64,000 nt of DNA from Theobroma cacao (lineage: Eukaryota; Streptophyta; Magnoliopsida; Malvales; Malvaceae). The notes under the pieces are model-generated. The model saw only the letters and a list, made by a program, of their open reading frames with translations. It made no database searches and was not told the DNA's origin. A program made the translations under genes and the position numbers. Positions 49,171 to 60,537 of the stretch are shown in pieces (position 1 is the first letter of the stretch; each line of letters begins with the position of its first letter). The stretch lies in the NCBI RefSeq assembly GCF_000208745.1, contig NC_030855.1, positions 23,888,030 through 23,952,029 of the forward strand, written 5' to 3'.

Positions 49171-51636
49171 GTACAATATATGAAAGAAAGCATCTTATTA
49201 AAAAATAAGTATTTTTTATATTAAGGAATAAAGTTTAAAAAATATTAAACAATGAGATGAAACTTCGAGAGTAGTGTTTTTGAGGATCACATGTATAATT
49301 GGTGTAAGATGAGATGTCATGTTATTTATTCCTTTGGGAATTTTCAAATAGAAAATTTAAAAATGGCTTTTTTTCTGGATTTCTAAAGCTTGAGAGGGTA
49401 AATTCTGCACTACCGATTTATTTTAAAAGTTTTTCCACCCAATATTATTGTGTTATTTATAATACAATTATTAGATAAATTAAATCAGTACATGATTAAC
49501 TTCATTATTGGACTTTTCATATCACTTGCTACAACATTTCCAATCATGCAGGCCTTAAAATTTAGAAACTATATTTTATCATTTAATCATAAATTCTCAC
49601 CTCATAAATATAAAAAAATAAAAATTTAAAAATATTTCAAAATAAATATTATTTAAATTATGAATATTTTTTTGAGAGTTTTTAATTTTTAACAATATTT
49701 GATTGAGTGATAGTATATAAATTCTATGCATTTGCAGTGTATTAAATATTAACTCTAAAATTTATTCCTTAATTCAAACATTATCGTGTCTAATGGTTTG
49801 TTAAGAGAATAAACACGTAGTTTACAGCTAAAGGAGGGGTTGGTAAGGGCCATAAATGATAAACCCAAAACCCAATCAACAAGTGTAATAATTAGGGATT
49901 ATTTGTTAATAAGGGCCATCATTGAGATTATGCAATTCTAAGTAGGTTTAATCTATTGGGGGTTGATACAACAATAATGGAGTTGGGAATCCAAGGTAAT
50001 TATTTTCCCTTGTTTTTCTTAATAGTGCATGCCAAATTGTTTGTTCAATGTAGGGTTAATTAAAGAAAGAGATTTGCCATGAAACTATCAATGTTGTTGC
50101 CCGAACACCCAACATTGCAACTAATACGTTAACTGGTCCTCAGTCATGGATCCCTGATAAAAAAAATTAAAAGGTAAATCATAAATATGTGACTTACAAC
50201 TCTTTTATTTATATATATATGTTAAATTTTGATTGTTTAAGGTTGAGATTTTTTTGCATATCCTCCCATATAGGGGAGGGTGATCCTTAAGTCAAGGATC
50301 GAACCCTTGATCTTGCAAATTGGAGGCTTCACCCCGATTATCTAATAATAATAAAAAAATATACGCAAAATTTATCCGTAAATGTTTTTGATTTTAGTGC
50401 TTTGTTTGTATATTTTGAATGTATTATATCGTTAAATTTAAATATAATATTTTATCATATTAGATGGAATGTAATTATTAATATATATATATAAAGATTT
50501 AAGTTGATCGTTACAAATTTGTTAGATCAATCGTACTTGAACTTGAATCATTATGAAAATCACTTATAATCTAAGGCAACAAAAAGAAAAAATAAAACCC
50601 AATCATGTATAATTCTCTTAATATATATCTTATTTAAAAACTTAAAAAAAAAAGTAAAAATATATATTTGATCCATTGTGTATATAGTTTTTATACACTA
50701 TAATTAACCATAAAGTTGAAAATTTATAAAGATAAAAATTTTAAAAAATAAAATAAATATATTTTAAGATATCAATATAATTCTATTATTATTAATCAAA
50801 GCCCCAAAAAATGTAAGTAATCCTTTGCAAATCTATTGGCGACTAAAGTAGAGAAACAGAGGGCAGAGGTACTTGTGACAGATGGGTTCATTGAAGGTAG
50901 ATGTGTGCTGTCCAACTCATCAAGCAGCAACGTTATCACAAATTGTGACATTTCATTCAACAAATGATTATCTACTTCATCGTTTATAAATAAAATGTGG
51001 GAATTAGACTATAAGAATGTGATGCCTTCTTGTCTCTTTCATTTAATTTATTATTTTTCCAACATTTACCTAAAAAAAGTATACTATAAACTCAATTCGA
51101 TTTCGTCTAATCAAGGATTAGTATCAGCACTAGGGAGCCTTACTTTTTAGACCAAACGTTGATAAGTTTTCATATCAAGAAGAATAATCAAGTACTAGAT
51201 AATACTGCAAGAATGCAAGTCCACTCTTTTTTTACTATTCTTAGTAAACAAATTAAAGAGAGGATGGGGCCAATAGTAAGCAACTTTTTTATTTCGATTG
51301 TCATTTATTTTTTTCTAAAGAGATATAATTTTATTATCGATTTTTTTAATTTTATTCAAAATAAAAAAATTACGATTAAAAGAAGACTTAATACTTTAAA
51401 AAAAAATTAAAATTTTTAATCATTTTTGAATCAAAATGATAAAATTATACTCATTTAAGAGAAACGATTTAGTTAAAAAAAGAGAGAAATAATAATAAAT
51501 TTAATATATCACTTTAAGTAGAGTGAAAACTTCGAAAGAATGGTCCATTTGGTTTAGGGGTCTGGCTAATTACCAACCCTGGGCCTGGATAGAATTTAGG
51601 GCCACATGGTCAAGGCTCAGCCTGAGGAGAAAACTC

Positions 51637-51650
51637 TGGGCTCAGGCCCA
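51637..51650 (+). promoter_or_regulatory. Paired site-II elements
   Basis: TGGGCT (51637-51642) and GGCCCA (51645-51650) lie about 165 bp upstream of the ATG at 51812. Paired TGGGC(C/T) elements are bound by TCP factors and are common in promoters of nuclear genes for organelle proteins, which suits the predicted plastid product. Confidence 0.5.
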
Positions 51651-51811
51651 TTATGCTCAATACTAAATTATTCATATAACTCTTCGTAATTAACCAAGAC
51701 GGATAGGCCTCTGAGTTCGAAGCACGCTGATCTGATCAGCCCCGATCAGCCCTTCGCCGCCAGTGTGATGACTACCAAAACCGTCCACGGAATCATTTCC
51801 TCTCTCCCAAA

Positions 51812-54668
51812 ATGAGAACCTTAATTTATAAAAGTCCAATCAAATTCAGAATCGCCAACTCCCAAATTTCACCTTCAGGCTTCCCCTTCCGTTTTCCGTC
51901 ACGAGAAAATTTAAGGTTCCGTCACATCTCCCGTGGCAAATGCTCTTGCATCCCCGGAAGAAGCATCGACGTTTCTCCTGCCAAAGCTTCTTTATCAGCT
52001 GAATCCCCGAGTTACGGCGGGTGGGACGATATTGAACCCGGTAGTTGGTCTGCCAACTCGGGTGAGTCTACTCAGTTTCGTGACTTCCTTGTTTCTATCG
52101 GAATCGACGATAAGAAACATGTCTTTATGTTTTTATTGGGACTTGTTTGTGCCTTGGCGATTTCTAGGGTCAGAGTTTCTACAATTATTGTATTTCCAGC
52201 TTCTGTTTTGGTTTTTGGTATTGGCTTTTCGTTTGGTTTTGTTAAAGGGGGGAGTTTCAATGAGCTAAGTTCAACTAAGCGAAGGTCAAAGGAGGAAATT
52301 TTAAGAGTTTATAGTGATAAATTAAGGAATTTAGCTAAATTTTTTCATGGGTTTGACGTTCAAGTAAATAAGTTGAAGAATAATATACAAAGAGCTATTG
52401 ATTCTAGCAGAGTTACTATAAGTGATTTAGAGAATTATGTCAGTTTAGTGGAATCGATGAGGTTATCTGCTTCAAATGCTAGAAATGTTGTTGAAGCTGC
52501 TGTGGATAATGTAGGGAACTCTTATAGAGAGAATCAGAAACCATCAAGTAAGAAAAAGGAGGCTGGTGAAGTTGGGCTTCAGTTGTTGCAATATCTTGGG
52601 AATTTTTTTGGAGAAAAATCGGTGGCTTCGAATCCCAATAAAGTAAAAGATGATGTTAAGTCAGAGCGTGTGGATACTGATTTAAATAATCAAACTCGAG
52701 GAGATGTTTCATTCCCTGCTGTGGAAGATAGAGTTTCTAGTTCACCAAATAAGAGAAAAGGAGTTTCAAATCAAGGCTTTGCTCAAGATTCTTTAAATAA
52801 TTATGCTATTAATGGAGATAGAGATAGTAGAATAGAAATTGATATGGAGAATGGGAAAATAAGGTCTGAATTTCTGGGTGGAAGAACTAAGAGATTTGTT
52901 GATAGTGAAGAATATAATTATGAGAGTAACAGATCACAGTTTGTGAATACTCATGGCATCTCTTTTGACTCTAGTCATGGTAATGTGAGTAGAAGATGGA
53001 AATATGATGACAATCTGCTTGATTCTGTGGATTTCAGTGTCAGATTGGAACATACAAAAACTGAAGCCTCATTTCTGCATGAGCAGCTGCTCCAGAGATC
53101 TAGTTGCAGGTCTTCCCACAATGGAAAGAAGAGTGAGAATGAGGCATATGGAAAGAGGCGGTGCTATGAAGATGATTCTTACCTGGCTGATCAACTATCT
53201 TCACATGAGAATGAGGTCAGCTCTTCATCCTCAAAGTTTGCAGATGATGTGATCTTTGATAAGTATCTTACAGAAGCTAGTGGTCTTCTGAGAGAAGCCA
53301 AGGAGTATATGAAGGGTAGACATGATGAAGAGCGTGTACATATCATCTTGAATAGGTCTGCCACATTACTGTCACAGGCCATCACGATGAAGCCCATGAG
53401 TCTGTTGGCTGTGGGCCAGTTAGGTAACACTTATCTTCTTCATGGAGAATTGAAACTACATGTCAGCCGTGAGCTGAGAACTCTTCTTGCTAGAAATGAT
53501 CCCATAATTGGTGAGATGCCACGAGGAAGAGTTCTCAAGGGACTAGATGATCAGTTTTTCAGTAGAGATAAAATTGTATCCCTCCTAGTTAGTGCTTGTG
53601 AAGAGTGTGAAGAGCTCCTTGTGAGGGCTGGTCGAAAATATCGGCTGGCATTATCAATTGATGGAGATGATGTGAGATCCCTATATAATTGGGGTCTTGC
53701 TCTATCGTTTCGTGCACAGTTGATTGCAGACATAGGACCAGTAAGCATTTCCTTGGACAGTAATTTAATTTGTTGTCTGTTATTTAAATTTTCTTGCTTA
53801 AAAAAGGAAACAATTTTATCAACTTTTTGATGAGTGATCTTCATTAGGCTTAGATCGTTAAAGGTTGGTTTAAAGTTTTGGCATTACCCTAATTTCCTAC
53901 GAAATGGACAGTTTTATCTGGACTGGCATTTTGAACCTTGTTGGCCCTTTTTCTTTTTCCTTACAAGTGTTTATTGCAGAACATTTTAATGAATGTTGGA
54001 TTTTATCTTTCCAATTTCAGGAAGCAGCTTTTGATGCTGACAAACTATTCTTGGCTGCGATTGATAAATTTGATGCCATGATGACTAGAGGCAATGTTCA
54101 TGCACCTGATGGTATGTCTAAGTTCTTTGTGTCAGTCAAGAAGTGCGATGTCACAATACTGATATGCTAACTGAATTGAAACTCTTATGACCGTTGGCAA
54201 CTGATTAATGGTTATAACTGAAATGTAAGCACAAAATAGATTATGTTCTGCAATGTGCTAATTAAAGTGCAGTTGCTTGTGGTTGAGTTAAGAAAACCAT
54301 TTATGTATATTCTAAACTTTATCTTAGTACTTGGCCATGTCTACATGATTATATTTTCTGTATATTTTTGGGATTGTGGGAATAGAGCATTCCTGTTTGC
54401 TGGATGGCAAGTATAATTTAATATAAATTGAGTGAATATGCAAATTCCCTTGACTCTTGCATATGTCTGAATTGCAGCCCTCCTTAGATGGGGAGTCACA
54501 TTGCAGCAAAGATGTCGCCTAAGGCCTGGTAATAGTAAAGAGAAGGTGAAGTTGCTACAGCAGGCTAAGAGGTTATATGAAGATGCACTCCATATGGACT
54601 CCAAAAATCTGCAAGTAAGAGATGCGTTATCATCATGTATATCTGAGCTCAACTATGGGTATTTTTAG
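51812..54668 (+). CDS. Plastid-type membrane protein with C-terminal TPR-like domain, function unknown
   Basis: Three exons (51812-53740, 54021-54111, 54478-54668) give 736 aa. The N-terminus is rich in Ser, Arg and Phe with few acidic residues (MRTLIYKSPIKFRIANSQIS...), a likely chloroplast transit peptide. Two adjacent membrane spans follow at about 100-148 (VFMFLLGLVCALAIS and IIVFPASVLVFGIGFSFGF). A predicted helical segment comes next (KLRNLAKFFHGFDVQVNKLKNNI), then a long polar, probably disordered region (about 230-480). The C-terminal TPR-like helices include SLYNWGLALSFRAQL, EAAFDADKLFLAAIDKFDAM and ALLRWGVTLQQRCRL. I end the gene at the TAG at 54666-54668, reading NLQVRDALSSCISELNY through a possible GTAAGA donor, because homologues that I recall end similarly. 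Reading exon 1 past 53740 would give a false end. Confidence 0.85.
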
Positions 54669-55498
54669 CCATTATGATAGCAGTCATGTAAACTTCAATG
54701 ATTCATTCTTTCTAAGTTTCTCTGCTCGGGGCCTGTGTTATTTGCTTATTTTTTCTTTGCAATGCAAAATCAACGTGTACGGCTTCTTGTCATCATTGTG
54801 TAAAATAAACAATAATATCAGTAATAATAAAAAGGCAATTGAAAATACATCCTCTGATTATCTTCTTACATCCCTTGGGTACCTAACAGCAGTACAGCAC
54901 TAAGCATCAGAACGGTGTCTAGGGTCTATGTATGCATACAATTTGCTGTTAAATTCTGTTGAGTGTGGGAATTTCCTTAAAGGATGCCTTGCTCCAAATA
55001 GTTGGACCTCCTTGGATGTTTTTGTTGATATGTTTTCTCAAGTTTGATAGCTCTTTATTCATTTCCAACATATATTCAGACTTCTGGTTAATGCTTATTC
55101 TGCAAGAATACTACAATATAATAGTAAAACTGATTGGATATCTAGTATATTCTAGTCTTGTAGAAGTTGACATTTCTTCATGGTCCGTGCCGACCACAGG
55201 ACAATGTCTAAATGATTCAAAACCGATCTATAGACAGCATGCCTTTGTTAAGAGGTCTGAAAGAGAGGATGTCATGTATCTTCCAAATATAACAGGCCTT
55301 GAAACTCCTAAGCTAAAATTCGTTTCATTTAACTCATAAATATTTCTCCATTAAGTCAATTACTTCAGGTTGATTGTCTTTTTAAGGTTCTGAATCTCCC
55401 TGAATTTATACATTGGATCATAACCACCAAATATAGGTTCAATTATGGATTTTCTTTGTGTTTTCTGGTGTTATGTTCTGGATCTTTCTACACTAATC
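54669..55498. other. Convergent 3' intergenic region
   Basis: This 830-bp spacer lies between the stops of the TPR-like gene (+) and CBSX5 (-). A 126-codon open frame at 54959-55339 has no recognisable domain or splice context, and I do not regard it as a gene. Confidence 0.5.
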
Positions 55499-56844
55499 CT
55501 AAGCCATAGACCTCAATCGTTCCCGGAAAACTTTCATCATTCCCGCAAAGGTGACAATCCCAGCTAAGGTTCCATCGTCTTCGACAACCCACACGTAACT
55601 TACACGGTGTGCAAGTGCCTGAATCATCACTGCCACCAACGAGCTCCATGGATAACACACAATCGCCTCTGATCTCCTCACCAATCTAGCTGAATACCCT
55701 CCTAACCTCCCACCCCTCCCCACCCCAAACTCCTCATCCGACGAAGATGAATACGATGATGAAAACGAAGCTCCCGACGAGATCCCTGAATCTTCTTCCA
55801 TCAATTCCAAAGCTTGCTCTAGATTTCTCTCCTGCAACCTCTCTTTCACCAACTGAATTAAGTCCTCCGGCCGTCCACCGCAGTCTATATAAGCCATCAA
55901 ATCGCCAGCTGAAAGGGTAGCAATGGCAGCCGCCACATCCTCCCCACAAGAATTCAACGTGAAAGGCGAAATTTCGCCGATCAACTTGCCGTCAGTGTCG
56001 ACGATAGCAACGGACGTTTGCATCTCAAGGGACTGAGCAATGAAGGGTAAGGCCAAAGAAGCCGGGTCATCATAATGGACGGCCAGGATGTTCTGGGTGT
56101 CGATGATGTTAAGGGAGTTGATCGGATTGACAGGGGTGGGGCTGAAAAGGCCAATGGAATTGAGAAGGTAACGGATTATATCTTCTTGAGTGAGCCAACA
56201 ATATTCGCGGTTGTTGTGAAGGGTTGAATTAGAAAGAGTTATCTGGAGAAGCTTTTTCCTGGAATTCGTGGTGCCGCTTTCCAATGGTATCACAAGATTC
56301 TGGGCGCCTTCCAGAATCAGATCTATAGCCTCCACCAAGCTGAAAAATTAAACAAGAATTTAATTAGATTAACGTATGGTGTGCTTTACCATATCTTAAG
56401 AAACTGATATATTTGAATGATTCAAATAAATACTGAAACAGAAAAAACAAAAACGCGTCATTGACCCATAAAAAAAAAAAAAAAAACCAACCTTGCGTTA
56501 GGTTCTAAATGTCTGATAAGGCCAGGAACCTTAGGAATTAGGACAGAAACTGGAGCCTGAAGGGCTGTCCCAGGGTTCGACAGGTTTTCTTCCTTACACA
56601 AAAAGCAAATAATATCCACCATGCAAACTTTGCCTACACAACGACACTCCTCAAAACCCGCGTCAGTCTTGGCGGCGCCCGGCAGATGACGATGATCGCA
56701 GTTCCAAACGCTAATATAGTTGTCCCCGAATCTTTTCAAAACCGACAACGCGTGGCCAACCGTCGCGGAGATAGAGAGGGACCTCAGCGCAGGCTTTCCA
56801 AGGCATAGGTCGGATACTTCACGCTCCAATAAACTCACTGCCAT
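55499..56844 (-). CDS. CBSX5: CBS domain-containing protein CBSX5-like
   Basis: Two minus-strand exons (56844-56492 and 56339-55499) give 397 aa. CBS-pair proteins bind adenosyl ligands; CBSX1 and CBSX2 regulate thioredoxins, while the CBSX5/6 branch is less studied. Visible CBS features: an N-terminal ATVGHALSVLKRFGDNYISVW and GKVCMVDIICFL; a second module LVEAIDLILEGAQNLVIPL with WLTQEDIIRYLLNSIGLFSP; a third ALPFIAQSLEMQTSVAIVD with GKLIGEISPFTL; and a fourth SLVAVMIQALAHRVSYVWVVEDDGTLAGIVTF. A Ser-rich linker (SGASFSSSYSSSSDEEFG) separates the third and fourth. There is no transit peptide. It sits next to a DUF3700 gene, as CBSX5 does in Arabidopsis. Confidence 0.95.
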
Positions 56845-58092
56845 GCACGACCGGAGAGAAATGAGAGAGCTTGTTCTTTAAATGGATGTTTCTAGAGAAA
56901 TGGAGGCGATGAAGTTTTCACGGTGTGAAGGGACGATGATGACTTCCACAAAACTAAAGGGCTGGAGGGGACTTCGGTGGGCGCATGTGATATTTATAGG
57001 AAGTTAGTAACCGGGAATACCCGGTTAGCCGGGTAATAATATTTGAAACGGGTATGGGTTGTAGTGAGAGTGGGGCCCGAATTAGAACCGTTTACAGCTA
57101 TGAAAATTGTGTTGCTTCGAAAATCAGAAATCGGGAGACTCTGATTGATTTGTCTTTCCATTTTCTTAATGCAAACCTCTGGTAACTGGTGAAAGAGATT
57201 TTAAATTGGGCCAGCTTGGGTTTGGTTGGCAACTTGTCTTGGTAAATTATTGTTTAATTAAGCAGTTTTTCTTGAAGGTTAAGGCAAGTGAAAAGGCTAG
57301 TGTGTTAATTCTCTTTAAACCGAACATTATTGACCAATTGATAAACTTTTTTTGGTTGGTTTTTGTTGGTGAATATGGTTAACCATTCATAATTTCTTAC
57401 TATAAATAGGGTAAATTTTATCTACCTCTCTTCTAATTTTAACTTTTCTAAAATGATATTTGTAGTTTTTTAATTAATATAATTGTGAATAATTTCTATT
57501 CTTCTAAAAAATTAATATGTTAATATACATAATAAAATTAACAAAATATTTTCAATTCAAAGTTAATCTATTTGTTCATAGTAAAAGGTATTTTACTTAA
57601 TCATTTGTAAGAATAGAAATTATCTACATGATGTTAATCGTGAAAAAAAATTCTTAATGTTAATTGAAAAAAAAAATCATATTCATGTAACAAACTTAAA
57701 AATCTAAAAAATATAAGTAGAGTTTGTCCTTCAAAATAATTTATAAGTTAAAAAGAATGGGTTTATTTCATTGTATAAATTTCGGCCATTCTTATCATAA
57801 TTTGTATAACTTTTTATTACAATATTATATATAATACAATATTTATTTTTTAATGTCATTTAGAAATATAACTTTTTATATTACAGAAGTATGATTTGAA
57901 AGCTTGCAATTTTAATCTATTTATTATAACCAAATTATATAATTGGAACTAAGAAATTTTTATAATTATAATTAATTAATTATTATAATTATTATAATTA
58001 ATTAAACTTATATGGTGCCGTATATAAAATTGTCAAGTCTAAAATTATATATTAATACCAGACCAAGCAAGCTTAAGCCTAACTTGCGCAGC

Positions 58093-58136
58093 CGAGAGCA
58101 GGTAGTAAACAGGCAGGTCGTTTACTATCCCTCTCG
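58093..58136. repeat. Imperfect intergenic hairpin
   Basis: CGAGAG (58093-58098) and GTAGTAAAC (58102-58110) pair with GTTTACTAT (58120-58128) and CTCTCG (58131-58136) around a 9-nt loop. One mismatch and one bulge break the stem of about 17 bp. It sits in a GC-richer island without a gene. Confidence 0.7.
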
Positions 58137-60235
58137 ACGTCCAGAAATTAATGTAACTTGGGATCTTTCAGCAGCACAGAATCGTACCAGAGAAAGATAT
58201 GTGAACAGAATTCATGTTTAAGCTTTTATGTACGGACGAGCTGTCCTTTTCCTTGCAGGGAGATATTTTCAAAGCATGATAAATTCCAACGGCAAATTTG
58301 ATTTGCTTACTCCAAAACGCTTGGGGGATGCTCCTTTGTCAATTGAGTTCCATTAATGCGATCTGGCGGGTATATTTGGGAATATCTGTTGGTTTTGCCG
58401 ACTGATGTGCAAGTGAAAGACCTTCTCTTCAGTCTTCATTAATGCTTTAAAAGCTCTGTGAACTTGAGCCACAGCCACAACCTAGAGTTTTAGGCTGCCT
58501 TATCTATTACTAGCCATCGACTCCAAACCCCGAGTTCAATGAAAATACATCAATTTTCTAATCTAAATGCAGAAAAAACCCCATGGTCGTGCCGGTCATT
58601 TCATTTCTTTTACCAACTACATTAAAGACAAGTCCCGGGTTCAACCTGGGCAGGCTGCTTTTTCCAAATTCTTCCCATTCGAGAGGAAAAAGTTAAAGGT
58701 CATTTGTCAAAAAAATAACTTTGGCCTAATTCTTCTGAGGTGATATCTGTGGAATGCTGGAATTCAATTGGAAAAAGTGCGTCAAGAGCCTATCATAATT
58801 AGTTTGTCAACATGGTCTTGTCATATGTGTATATGCATCTGCCTAACTTAAATCTCAAATAATAAATTCAAAATTTAAAAAATATTAAATTTAATTTGGA
58901 GAACAAAAAGTGTTACTTTTCTTTTTTTTTTTAAAAAAAAAGGCCAACTTTTTAAAAAATTAATATATATATATATATAAATATTTTGAGATATGATTTT
59001 TTATTATTTTTTACTAAACTTTCATATCTTATCTATATCTGTATGTGTTGTAATTATCGGATATTATAATACTCTATTTTCTTAAATTTTTAAAGGTCAT
59101 AATTTAATTACAAAGGACAGAAGTTTATATATATTCTCTTACAAATTGGGGAAAACATTCATTCATAAGGGTCCAAAAAAATTAACTTACATGAAGGTTG
59201 AAAGAGACCACACATTGCCGCATGAAAAATGACCTAAGTTTTTTTATTATGGATTACAAAATTTTCTAGTGTAACGTGATAAAATTTTGACTATATTGAG
59301 GATCGTCAAGGGTTAAGCCACTTGAGCGACGTACAGCCTTTGCCCAATATTTTCCAATAAGATGCAACGTACAGCCCTTATTAAAATTGACATTTAACCG
59401 ATCTTTATTCTTTACCACATTCAACATGTTCATTGCATCCAACCATCAAATTCCATATTATAGATATATCCACTAAATTCCGGCAGGTTTTCTTTTACGA
59501 AAATCACATCAAGAATTAATAAGGGAAAATGACAAAAAGAAATGTGAGGATTCTCTTAAGATATGAATGAATAAAACCAATTGATATTTTGAGGAACTAG
59601 AACAAAGGTTAAAATTTACTATTTAATTATTGTTAAAAATTTATAAAGATATTATTGTTAAAAGTATTAAAGTATATTTAAAAGTGTATTATTAATGATC
59701 GAATTATTTGGCAGGTCCGATTATAAACTTTGGGTATTGAAATTTAATTCAAATATATTAAAAAATTGATACCTTTAATTAATTTTAAATTGAAATGAAA
59801 ATAATCGAATCGATTTAATCAAAATTCAATTAATTCAATGGATTATTCCTTGTCAATCCAATTTTGCTCAATCCTAAGTATAAGTGAGAACTAAAGGTAT
59901 CAAATCAAATTTTTTTATTGAATAGTTTTGAATTTGAATAATACATTTCGTGTTTATTTTCAAGTTCAAAACATAATCCTATTTAGAAAATAATATTTAG
60001 GATTATTAATTATTTTGCAACTTTGAATTGGATTTCACATGAGTTTAATCCAAACTATTTGTTCCATTTTACTGTACAGTTATTATATCCAATCGTGTTG
60101 AAGTATTGGTCGAATGTGGATATTAATTAGTATTATTTTTCTATTTTTGGAGGCCAAAAATAGTTCAAGGCCTCACCTGTAGAAAACGGGTGCCAAGGGC
60201 AAGGAGCAACCCGATCCCTTGCTGCGTCAGCGCTG

Positions 60236-60537
60236 ACGTTAACTGAACTGGACTGAATTGTGGTCCCTGAAAATCTAACGAGACGAGCCTGGTTACAATG
60301 ACCACAACAAAGAGGAATGGGGAGTACACGGAGTGTCCATGCTACCTGTCGGATTAAGGACACGTGTAGATAGCAATCAGTCATCACCTTCCGCGCTTAA
60401 GACGCGTTCGGTTTCACTTAGATACTAGAATATCCATCGGTAGGATCTATTACAACGTGAAGACAAACAAGTCGCTGTCCCACCCCGTACACGTAACTGT
60501 ACTCAATCCGTACTTACGTTAGAACAATGTTCCACGT
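60236..60537. promoter_or_regulatory. Cluster of six ACGT-core motifs
   Basis: ACGT cores lie at 60236 (TGACGTT), 60362 (a full CACGTG G-box at 60361-60366), 60455, 60491 (TACACGTAAC), 60516 (TTACGTTA) and 60534 (CCACGTATC). Such cores bind bZIP and bHLH factors, including ABA-response factors. They lie 2.7-3.0 kb upstream of the second DUF3700 gene with no nearer gene. Confidence 0.45.

Larger units (their letters stand above)
47600..51811. other. Intergenic region between AIRP2 and the TPR-like gene
   Basis: A 4.2-kb spacer with divergent promoters at its ends. It holds pyrimidine microsatellites near 47706-47766 (GA on the AIRP2 transcript strand), a long (TA)n (48693-48738), a MITE-like element (48751-49170), a tRNA T-arm-like fragment at 50293-50309, and much A/T-rich sequence. 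I see no gene. The longest open frame (51159-51410) is low-complexity. Confidence 0.55.

Noticed and set aside
54959..55339. 126-codon open frame on the plus strand
   Set aside because: It lies in the convergent 3' spacer, has biased composition, no domain and no promoter. Its length is within chance for a spacer of this kind.
57900..58020. Palindromic TTATAATTA repeats as a MITE
   Set aside because: They are short low-complexity A/T runs without distinct arms or a shared core with the two proposed elements.
58621..58660. Possible tRNA at the T-arm-like sequence
   Set aside because: No matching acceptor stem (a partner for CAGGCTG) or anticodon arm is found upstream, so it is not a tRNA gene.
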